64,000 nt of DNA from Bacteroidota bacterium. Lineage in GTDB: Bacteria; Bacteroidota; Bacteroidia; CAILMK01; JACPUW01. Positions 25,576 to 37,500 of the stretch are shown here, piece after piece. The position numbers and the translations under genes were made by a program. The notes beneath the pieces were generated by a model. The model did no database searches, was not told the origin of the DNA, and saw only the letters and a list, made by a program, of their open reading frames with translations. How positions within the stretch are numbered: the first letter of the stretch is position 1; every line of letters begins with the position of its first letter. The stretch spans positions 62,001 to 126,000 of the forward strand of contig JACPUW010000041.1 of the NCBI GenBank assembly GCA_016192035.1, read 5' to 3'.

Positions 25576-28500
25576 TATCATATTTTCGGCACCAGCCGTT
25601 TGGCCCAGGCTGGTATATACGTTCACCGATACCGAGCGCTCATGCACGCTGGCGCAAAAATTCTCGCTGAGTACCGTGAGCTTTACTAAGTAAGTGCCAT
25701 TGGATGAGTAGGTGTGCCTGGGCTCCTGCAGCACAGATGTGTTGCCGTCACCAAAGTCCCAATAATAGCTGGCATCGCCTAAATGCTTGGGTATAAACCT
25801 AAACTTGGCACCGGCCTGCTGTATAAACCCAAAACTGCTGTCAGGATATGGGTAAATCTCAATAACCTTGTAGGCTGAATCCACACAGTCGCCCTCCCAG
25901 GCTATAAATCCTATGGGGAATTTCCCTGCCTTGCCATAGTATTTCACGGGTTCGCGCAGGTTGGAGCTACTTCCATCAAAGAACAACCACTTGTACGACA
26001 AGTTGCCATTGCTGGTAAGGTTTATAAACTGCACTTTCTCCCGTGCGCAGGAATTGGCAAACTCAAAGTCCAGGTTTTTGGGGCCCACGGCCAGGTCAAT
26101 GGTCTTGGCCGCACTGTCGGCGCAGTTGTCATTCCATGTGGTGTACACCACCTCATATATCCCAGTGCTGGCATACAGATGCTTGGTTCCCAATAAGCTA
26201 TTGTTGGTATTACCGTCACCCAAGCGCCACTTGGCGCCCTTTAGCGCGCCTGGGCCGCTGGTGGCTTCAAAGTAGGTAGTATCGCCTAGGCAGCCACCGG
26301 TAAACTCAAAGGCCGGCTCTGGTTTGTCCAGAAGGGTAATGGTCTGCGTGAGAGAATCCATGCACCCGGCGTTGGATGTGGCCACCAGGGTTACATCATA
26401 GGCCCCGGCACTGTCAAAGGCGTATTTGCCTTGCATGTCTGTTGATGTCAGTTCGCTGCCAAAGCGCCATAGGTAGGTAGCCGTGCCCTGTTTTAGGGTA
26501 GTTTGGTTTGTAAATACCACCGAGTCGCGCTGGCAACTTATGCTGGGCCAGCTAAAGGAAGCCACCGGTACCGACTCGAATTGTATCACTTTTTTGGCCG
26601 TATCCCAGCAATTATTTGAGGTGCTTACCTTGAGCCACCCGGTGGCAGTGCCACTGTTGCCATAGGTATGGCTGGGGTTGTTGGCCGTGCTGGTGTTGCC
26701 TAAACCAAAATCCCATAGCACGGTGGCAATACTGCCTGAGGGTGTGCTTTTATGGGTGAATGATACGGCTTGGTCAGGGCAGCTGGCCGTGTAACCAATT
26801 GCAGCTATGGGGTTTTCAAATATGGTGGCCAATAAAGTTGAGGAATCAGCACATCCTTTGTCGCTTATGGAAACAAGCTTTACCCAGTACGTGCCTGGAG
26901 CGGCATAGCCATGTTTGGGTTTTGCGCCTATTTGCTTGGTGCCGTCGCCCAGGTCCCAAAAGTGGGTCATGCTGCCGCTAGAAATGGTGCTCAAGTTATT
27001 GACCCTTAATTGGCTGGTGGCACAGGTGTCATATATGGCATAGGAGGCATTCGGCATGTCAAGCACCCTTATGGCATGAACGGCCAGGTCTGCACACCCT
27101 TTGTCGCTGGTGGCTTTAAGTTGGACACTGTAGTTGCCGGCCTGTGCATAAAGGTAGCTGGGGCTTGTTTGGGTGCTGCTAAAACCATCGCCAAAAGACC
27201 ATAAGTAACTTATAGTACCACTGGCTATGGTGGTGGAGTTGGTAAATGTTACGGCAGTTCCCTCACAAACCGTATCGGCTACAAAGGCTGCCACGGGCAT
27301 GGCGTACTGAGCCAGGTTTTTGGTGGTGGAGTCCACGCATCCCTTGTCGCTGGTAGCCTGGAGTACCACGCGGTATGTGGCCGGTGCCCCGTAGGTATAT
27401 ATCGGCGAACTGCTGGTGGTTTTGTAGCCATTGCCCATAGACCATACGTAGTTCATCGGGCCGCCTCCACTTATGCTTGAATTGTTGGTAAACGAAACTG
27501 CGGTGCCCTGGCACCCGTCGGTAGCCGAAAATCCTGTAACAGGCTTTGGATACACCACCAGGCCTTGTTCAAAGGTGTCGCGGTTGCCTCCCTGCTGCAA
27601 AACGATAAGCCGTACCGTATATGTTCCGGCTGTTTTGTACTTGTATGTTGGATGCTGGCCCGTACTGGTCCCTCCATCGCCAAAATCCCAAACATAGCCC
27701 GTCACCGTACCGCAACTGGTGCTGCTTGTATTGGTAAACCGGGCAGTATCGCCAAGGCAAACATTGGAAACCGCAAAACCAGCCCGTATCACATTGTCAA
27801 CCAAAATGCTCTTTGAAGACGAGTCGGCGCATGATTTGTCGCTGGTAGCCACCAGTTTCACTGCATAGCTTCCTTTGGCCAGGTAGGTATGGGTGGGTGA
27901 CTTTACCGTTGACTGGTTTCCATCACCAAAATCCCATTTCCATCCCGTAATACTGCCGGTTGAAATGGCGCTTCGGTTGGTAGGGGTAAAGTCATCACCA
28001 AGGCATATGTTGCTCACATCAAAATCAATAGTTGGTCGTGGCCACACGCCGGCACTGGTATAGGCTGTGTCGCGGCAGCCAGAATCTGACACGGTGATCA
28101 ATGTTGCCTTGTAAAATCCGGCTATGTTGTATGTGTGTGTTGGTTGTGCTTGGGTGGCCGTGAAACCATCTCCAAAAGCCCAATCATAGCTGGCAATACT
28201 TCCGCTCGCCAAGCTTGTCAAGTTGGTGAATTGGTTTTCCAGGCCCTGGCATACGCTGTCGGCCAAGGCTTTGGCTATGGGGGCGGGGGAAACCCACAGG
28301 CCTCGGCTGATAGTGGCCACACACCCCAAGTTAGAAGTGGCCGTAAGCCGTACGGTATAGTTGCCAGCCGGATACGAATGTGTAGGGGCTTTTGAAGTAC
28401 TGGTGGTCATATCTCCCAAGTCCCACGCATATGCCAAGGTGCCCGCCGTAATGGCACTGCCATTGGTGAACTGGACTGAATTGTATTCGCAATCAGCTAT

Positions 28501-31500
28501 ATAAGAGAATTTTACTTGCGGTAAATAATGAATATCCAATCCGGTATATTCTAAGGAATCTGTACAGCCATGGTTGCTGGTAGCCACCAATTTTATAGTG
28601 TAGGGCCCTGGCGACGTATAGGCATGGCTGGGCACTAGGCCACTGTACTTATTGCCATCCCCCATATGCCAGGTATAGTTTCCTATGCTCCCGCTGGTTA
28701 TCGTGGACTTGTTTTTTACGCGCACCGCCGATTGGGCACAGGTATCATGGGCCGCAAAGGCTACCTGAGGGTTTGGGTAAATAACCACCGTTTTTATTAG
28801 GGTGTCTTTCCTGCCCGATTTTTCGGTTACCACCAGTTGCACATTATAGCTGCCGGCCTTGGTATATAGGTGGCTGGGGCTCAGTTGACTGGAGATGTTG
28901 CCATCGCCAAAGCTCCACTGATAGCTGCTTACCTTGCCGCATGAGGCATTGGTAGTGTTGGTAAATGAAACCTGGCTGCCTACACATACATTGCTAAAGG
29001 TAAATCCTGGAACCACCACGTTGTCAACCGTTATGCTTGTTGTGGCCGTATCGCGACAGCCTTTATCACTGGTGGCCACCAGTGATATGTCATACTTGCC
29101 CTTGGCCATATAGTAGTGGAAAGGTGATGTGGCCGTGGAGCTATTTCCGTCCCCAAAATCCCAGGCATAACCACCTATGCTCCCGGTAGCTATAGAGCTT
29201 GTATTCAATGGGTACAAGGTGTCGCCAAAGCACACGTTGCCGGCAGTAAACCCTGCTTGCGGCATGGGATATACCTGTATGTTCATAGTGGCAGTGTCCG
29301 TACAACCTGAATCGGTGCGCACTATTTGGCTTATTAAATAAGTGCCAAAATTCTGGTACAGATGTTTGGGATTCATGGTGTTGTGTCCAAATCCATCGCC
29401 AAATTGCCATATATGGCCCATTACCTTGCCCGCAGCCACGCTTGACTGATCTACGAAAGACGCGCTATCGGCCAAACAGGTATTGGCCGAGGTGAATCCG
29501 GCGGTTGGCTTGTGGTGTACCACCCGCACCACTTTGTATTTTGACACGCACCCACTGTCGGTGGTGGTGGTGAGCACCACGGTATATGAACCGGGATTAA
29601 TGTACCGGTGGATAGGGTCAGTAGCCACCGAAGTATTTCCATCGCCCAATTTCCAAGTGCTTACGTAACTGCCAGAAGATAAAGTTGTTTTGTTGTCAAA
29701 GGCCATTGGCTGTCCCTCACAGGTATTATCGGCTACAAACCGTGTGTTTGATACAGGGTTGATATACAGTTTTTTCGATTCGGTATCGGAGCAGCCCTGG
29801 GCTGAGGTGGCCGTGAGGCTTATGTTGTAGGTGCCGGTGGCCGAGTAGGTATTGCTTGGGTTGTTTGATGATGTTTTATTGCCATCACCAAAATCCCAGA
29901 GGTATGAAAGTGTGCCGCTGGCAATGGTTGAACTGTTCAGGAATACCGTCGTATCGCCCAGGCAGGTTTTGGCATGGGTAAAGCCCGCTACTGGGTTGGG
30001 GTGTACTTCCACGGTCTTTGTTAACCTTTCTTCGCAACCGTTGTTTGAGGTTGCTATCAAAAGCACGTCATAACTACCCGTAGTGGCATAGGTGTGGGTA
30101 GGCGAGGCAAGGGTGCTGGCCGATCCGTTGTCAAAATCCCACAAATAGCTAAGGCTGCCTGACGGTATGGACGAAGTATTGGAAAATGTAATTCCCTGGC
30201 CCAGACAGGCATCGGGAGCACTAAAGGCGGCACTTGGCGAATAGTACACCGATACGGATTGGGTGCTGCTGTCATTGCAGCCGCCGCTGCTGTAGGCCAC
30301 CAATTTTACAGGGTATGTGCCAATTGCTGAGTATAAGTGGCTGATTTGCTTACGGGTACTGGTGCTGCCATCGCCCAGGCTCCATTTATAGGTGAGCAAG
30401 CCAGAGGCTATGCTGGAATTATTTGTAAATAATATACTGTCGTTCAGGCATTTGCCGCTTACGGTAAAGCTCGCCGTGGGCAGGTCATATACTTTTACCG
30501 TCTTCTCCACCGAGTCCTTGCAGCCGCTGGATGCCGTACTCACCAGTTTCACAGTGTAAGTACCTGTGCTGGAGTATATATGAGTAGGGCTGGTTAGGGT
30601 GCTTGTTTTGCCATCGCCAAAATACCAAAGGTGGGTCATAGAGCCTGAGGGTACCGATGAGCCATTGGCGTAATTGACAGTGGTGCCTCCACAAGCTGAT
30701 GGCACGGTAAAGTTGGCAATGGGGGTGGGAAGCGCGCTCACCGATTTCTTTGCGGAGTCCACACAGCCTTTGTTGGAAGTGGCCACCAGGGTAACCGAAT
30801 ACGAACCAGGACTGGCATACAGGTGATTGGGGTTCACGGCGGTACTATTGGTTTTGTCGCCAAATCGCCATAGGTAGGAGAGGGTGCCGCTGCTTATGGT
30901 TGAGCTGTTGTTAAAAGATATGGCCACATTGGCACACTGGTTGGCGGCGCTGAACCCCGGGACTGGCCGGGGGTGAATGGTTACCTGTTTGCTTGAAATA
31001 CTGCTACATCCGCTGCCTGAGGTGGCTGTAAGCGTTACGGTGTAGGTGCCTGCCGAAGCATAGGTATAATTGGGGCTTGTTTGGGTGCTGCTAAATCCGT
31101 CGCCAAAAGACCAGGCGTAGCTCAGGCTGCCGCTTGATATGCTTGAATTGTTGCTAAAGGAAACGGAAGACCCCAAGCAAGCGTTGGAAACGCTAAAGCT
31201 CGATTTGGGCAACTCATAGATATCCAAACGTTTGGTGAGGGTGTCCTTACAACCAAAATTGGAAGTGGACACCAGGCGCACATCATAGGCCCCATGGGTG
31301 GCATAGGTATGGCTAGGAGCACTTTGTGAACTTTTGTTGCCATCGCCAAAATCCCATTGATAGGATGAAATAGACCCCGAACCAATTGAAGAGTTGTTGG
31401 TAAAGCTCATTTGCTTACCGGCGCAGGTATTGCTGGCGGTAAAATTTGATGAGGGATAGGGGTGGGCCACCACCTGCTTGGTAATGCTGTCTTTAACCCC

Positions 31501-34500
31501 ACCTTGCTGATATACAACCAGTTTTACGTTGTATGTACCAGCACTTGCGTATTTGTGCCGGGGATTTTCCCTGGCTGAATTGTTGCCGTCACCAAAATCC
31601 CAATAATACGATGTAACAGAGCCACAACTTATATTGGTGGTATTCTGGAAAAGGGTAGAATCGCCCAGGCACTTTTCGGTAACAATATAATTGGGTGCCA
31701 GTTTGCTGTCCACTATCACAGGAATGGTCATGGAGTCCTTGCATCCCAAATTGCTGGTGGCGATAAGCCGTACATCAAAAGTGTCTTTTGTTAAATACTT
31801 GTGGAATGGGTGTTGTGCCGACGAGGTATTCCCGTCACCAAAGTGCCATGAGTAGCTGCTTATGCTGCCCGATTTGATGGAAGAATTGTTGACCGGATAT
31901 AGGGTGCTGCCAAAACATACATTGCTTACATCAAAATCCACTTCAGGATTCACGTTTACCACTGCATTGGCCAGGGCGGTATCAGTACACCCATTGTTGG
32001 AGTACACCACAAAGCTTACGGGGTATGTATTGGCCGTATCATACAGGTGGGTAGGCGATTGGGCAGAGCTGGTAAAGCCATCGCCAAACACCCAGGCATA
32101 GGCCGTGAGGCTACCACTTGCTATACTGGTGCTGTGGTCAAACGTGGTAACAACACCTTCACAAACAGTGCTTACCGATATAGAAGTGGCAGGCTTGTCA
32201 TAGACCTCCACCGTTTTGCCCAGGCTGTCGCGGCAACCTTTCACCGATTCAATCACCAGTTTCACCTGGAATGTGCCGCTAGTGGCGTACAGGTATTTGG
32301 GTTGTGCCTGGCTTGAACCATTTCCGTCACCAAAAGTCCAGGTATAGGTATCAATGGTATCAAGCTGGATAACACTGCTATTGGTAAATACTGCCGAGTC
32401 GCCCAAACACACATTGGCGGTGGCAAAGGCTGGCTGGGGTTTGCTAAACACGCCCTGGGGCCTGGTGGCCTGGCTGCTGCATCCATTGGTAAGTGAAGCG
32501 GTTAGCATCACGGTGTAGTTTCCTATGGCCCCATAGAGGTAGGCTGGATTTGTAGATGTAGAGGTATTTCCATCGCCAAAGGACCAGGCATAACTTGGGG
32601 TAAATCCTAGTGGAATGGTAGAAGTGTTGGTAAAGTGCGTGCTGTCGCCCTTGCAGGTAAATACAGAAGAGAAGGAGGCCGTTGGTTGCGCTGAGATGAC
32701 CACTGCTGAGGTGGCAGTGTCAGCGCAGCCCTCGCTGCTGGTAGATACCAGCACTACATCATAAGTCCCTGTGATGGCGAATGTATGTTTTGGATGCCTG
32801 CGGGTGGACGTGCTGCCGTTGTCAAAATCCCAGAGGAAACTGGCTCCGGTGGCCGTGGCTATGCTCGAAGTATTGGTGAAGGTGGTAGAATCACCATGAC
32901 AAAGCTTGGACACCGTCAATGATGCCAATGGCTTGGTGTTTAAGGTGATAGATGTGGTTGTGGAGTCTTTGCACCCGCTTGCCGCCGTTACCACAAGTTT
33001 CACGCTATACACCCCACTGGTGGAGTATTGGGTCTTGGGATTGGTGAGGGTAGATGTTTTTCCATTGCCAAAAGTCCATTTCCAGTTACTTATGGTAGAG
33101 CTTGTTATGGTTGAACCATCGGTAAAAGTGATGTCTTCGCCGGTGCAGGCGCCACTGACCGAAAAGGCCGCTTGGGGAAACTCATAGGAATGGATGGTGG
33201 CGTATGCCGTGTCGTTGTTGCGGGTAGAATCGTTCGGCAGGTCGGTCCAGGTTTTCAATTGGTAAGCCGTATAGGCCGTCAAATTGGCCCTGGTAGCGAA
33301 AGTGAATGCTATAGTGGCATTTGACAACAGTGCCGAGGAGAGTATAAAAGTGTCATTTACCTCGGTTCCGCTGCCAATTATGTAGCTTACTGGTATGAGT
33401 TCGCCCGTAGGCACTGTTTTGTTTCCCAGGTTTTTAACTAGAATTTGAACCTGCTCAACCGATGTGCGCTCGCAGCCCGTGCTGGGTGAGAGTATGGCGC
33501 TTACGCCCAGGTCGTATAGATCGGAGTATTCGTCGGCTCCCACGTCAGGGGTTAGTGGGTTGCGTATGTCGCCCTCATAGTCGGTGGTGATGCCAGTGGT
33601 TGCGGCACCCCAATTGGACAATTGCTTGGATGTGGGGGCTATGGTGAGGTCGGTGGCCGAACGATAACCGGGATCACCTTCCTTCGAATCCCTGTTTATG
33701 CCGTTCATTCCAGATTTCCAACTGCTCAGACTGCCGTAAGTTGTGCCGTTATATACCACAAAGTTGTTGCTCGTGCCCTTGTAGTAATTGTTGAAATCCA
33801 ATGCCGTAAACGAGGCGGTTAGGGAATTGAACAGGTCGGCAGAGGTGGATTTGGCCAGTGAATTATTGCGAAAATCATATCCGTTGCCATACCTGAACCG
33901 TACTACCGATCCACTATTGCCTTTGTTCATATTCAGGCTGTTGTGTAGTACTTTTATGTTGTAACTATAATAAATATCCAAACCATAATTGTCCGATGAG
34001 GTCATTTGGTCGCTTATCAGGTTATTGGCTATGGTGGACGACTCTTCTTCAAAATAATAGTTTTCATACAGCATGTACACGCCTTCCATACCAGATTTTA
34101 TGACATTTGAAACCAAATTGGTTTGGCTGGAGAGGTATATGAAAAGTTGATAATACTCAAGTCTAAGGGAATCAAATTGGCATTGCTCTATGCGCAGGCC
34201 GCCCTGGTAAATGGCATATATGCCATATACCCGTCCTTGGTAGAATTGGCAGCCCACAAAGGCATTGTTATAAATGAGGGAGGAAGCGCCAATTCCGTCG
34301 AGCCTGGCGCAGTAATAACCGCCGCGCATAAGGCAATTTTCAAACAAGTTGTTGTTCCCGGCATTCCCCACCGTGGGCAGTCCGTCATCACTTATATACA
34401 CCGGAATACAATAACCATTGAGCGCATCAAGCGGCAGCTGGAATTGACAATTGGTAAACGTATTGTAATCAGCCTGTTCTGATAATCTTGCGCACCGGCC

Positions 34501-37500
34501 ATAGGTGTTGCTGAAGTTTTTTACTATGATGTTTTTAAAAGAGATATGGTCAGCTCCGCGCAAACGGATAACCGACATGCTGTCGGCGCGGCCGGTATAG
34601 TGAATACGTACATTGCCCTGTGATTCGCCAATAAAAGAAATGGTATTGATGCTGGAGGCACCTGTGATTTCGCTTATGGATACGCGCTCGTTGTAGGTGC
34701 CATTCTTTACCAGGAAAGTCACTGGGCCGCTCACGCCGCAACCCAGGGAACGAAGGGCTCCCCTAAACGATTTGAAATCACCATTTCCTTTTTTATCAAT
34801 GACATAGGTTCCTTTGGCCCCAGGGCACATACTCTTGCACTTGCGTTGCTTGGTCAGTGAGTCGGGGTCGGGTTTATAGAAAGTATCAAGCTGAGCGCAA
34901 AGTTGATAGGTTTTGCCCACGCTTATGGTCCAGGGCTTGCTGAATGTATGTAAGTAGGTTTGGCCGGGCAACAAGCTTACGATAACAATGGTATCGCGCA
35001 CGGCCAAGGTACCATCTATGTGGTAGCTCAGCACGGCCGTATCGTTGATTAGGGATTTGATTCCGGCATTTTTTAACACCGTCCTTACCTCGTTGCTGCC
35101 AATCAATGGAACAATGGGGGAGTCAAGTGCAATCAGGTCAAGGTCATACGGGCTTACATAATACTCATCCGCACCTATGTCCACTTTTTTATCGGGGGCA
35201 AACGGTCGGGCCTGTCCGTCAAAATCCCAATTGATATTGATGCTTTTCACCCCCGCATTGTTGAGCTGGGCACCAGAGGCATGCAGGTCATCAATGGCAT
35301 TGAAATTAGGGTCGCCTTCCTTGGAGCTTTGGTTGAATTGGGTCTTTACCGTTTTCCAGGTAGCCACATCGGTAAAAGTCAGGCCGTCGTGATAATACTT
35401 GGCAGCTCCTGAAGCCTGGTAGTTGTTATGGTCTATGGCACCCGCGCTGATGTTTCCATAGTATTTTGAAAAACAAACCCCTTCACCTGACAAAAAGGCG
35501 TTGTTCTTGGCTTGGCTGTTGTTGCAGTAGTATAGGTTGCAGGTTGCATAATAGGGGTTTGAGTAGGAGTTGGTGGTATATACAGAGTTGTGGAAAATAT
35601 TCACGTTATACCCGGCGTAGGCATAAATACCAATTTGATAATTTGGATCCAACATGTTGGTTATCATATTATTGGATAAAAGACTAAAACTGTTTTGGTA
35701 ATAGTAGTTTTCCAAGTATAGGTATATGCCGTACCTGCCGCCTTCAATATAGTTGGCGTCAAAGGTGTCTTTAGAACAGTAGTACGCAGCTAGTCCAAAG
35801 GCCGTATAGTCCCTAGGCGATGACACCCGGTTGTTGGCCAGTTTAGATTCGGTGAGATAGGCTATATCCAGCCCCACGTAGTAATACTTCCTTACCGTAT
35901 TGCCCTTGACCAAAATGTTGGCAGAAGGGGTATTGGTTCCCGCGCCACTAATCCTAATGCCGTGGCTGCCACCTACTATGATGTTGTTTTTAAATGAAAG
36001 GCCGTAGGATGTGTTGCCCGGAATGGTAGATGCGCTGGAAGATACCGAGTTGGCCACCAATATGCCCGTGGTGGCGTAGTTGGCCGTTACTGAGTCAAGG
36101 TATATGGCGCAGTTTTCTATGCGTACGTCATGGCAGTTTTCGCGCAGCCAGAAACCATTGGCTACTTGGTTGCCGTCGTTTTTAAGGCTTATGTTTTTGA
36201 ATATGATGTAATCGGCATCATTCATAAGCACCACCGAAGGAAGGGAGGAAGTGCCGGTATATTGCAACACTACCTGGTCGCGGTCTGTGCCTTCAAAAGT
36301 GATGGTATTGGTAGCCGAAGACCCCAAAACTTCCTTTATTTCAATACGTTCCTTATATACTCCTGGCTTTACCTCAAACTTGATAGGGCCGGCTATGCCA
36401 CAATCGAGGGAGGACACGGCAGCCTTAAAGGTTTTGTAATCCCCGCTTCCGCTGGGGTCTATCACAAAAGTTCCCGTTCGGCCCACACATTTAGTGGCGC
36501 AAAACTTGTCCACGCTGGCCGAGTCGGGGTCGCCGCTAAGGCCGGGGCTGATTTCCACACATACACTAAAGGAGCCCGATGCACTCACAGCCCAAGCCTT
36601 GCTAAAGTAAAGAGTGGTGGAAGAACCAATGGTTAGGTTTGAAATTACCGCCGTATCACTTACCCAACTGCCATTGTCAATTTGGTACTTGACAAAAATG
36701 GTATCGTTAAATGTTTGACTGCCATTGTTTTTTAAGGAAATTCCCAAGAAATTATTGCCAATGGACGCGGTAACAGGGTAGGGTATGCCCTCTATGTCCA
36801 TGTCCACCGGTGCCACATAGTATTCATATGCCCCAATATCCGGTTTCGTATCGGGTGCCTTGGGACGGCCATTGCCGGCCAGGTCGGTGCTGGCATAGCC
36901 TTTTCGGGCCCTATTGTTCAATCCGGGGGTTTTGGGCACCAAATTGCGCTTTCCCGCAAATCCCGGGTTGTCATTGGTAGAGTTCTGGTTCTGTCCGCTC
37001 ACCGCGCTCTTCAACTGGGCTAGGTTGTTGTAAGTCGTTCCTTGCCAGCTAATAAGATTTCCATTGGTCCCTGCGTGATAATTATTGTTGTCAATGAGTG
37101 TATTGCCCAATGATCCGGCACCCAGGTAAAAGACATTGTTGTTGCCGCTGGCCTTCAAGTTGTTATTGACTACAATATGGTTGCTGGGCTCAGAAAAGTA
37201 CATGCATGAATAGGCAAAGTCCGAAACCGTGCCGTTGGTGTGTACGGCATTGTGATAAACCCTAAGGTTGTAACAAGCACTGGCCAGTATGCCGGCTTGG
37301 TAACTGGCATCGGCAAAGTCGCTGATTTCATTGTTCACGATCATTAAAGAGTCGGACCGGTTGTAGTAGTTGTGCAGGTATAGGTACATGCCAAACCTGC
37401 CCATATATAGTTTGGAATTGGTAATGGCGCCACCTGCACACTGATTGGTATAAATGCCATAGGCATAGTACAATATGGGGTCTTGAAACCTACAGTTGTT

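Noticed and set aside
25740..33180. Regularly spaced repeats suggestive of a CRISPR array
   Set aside because: The period is about 245 bases, copies are diverged and all are in one open frame of PKD domains.
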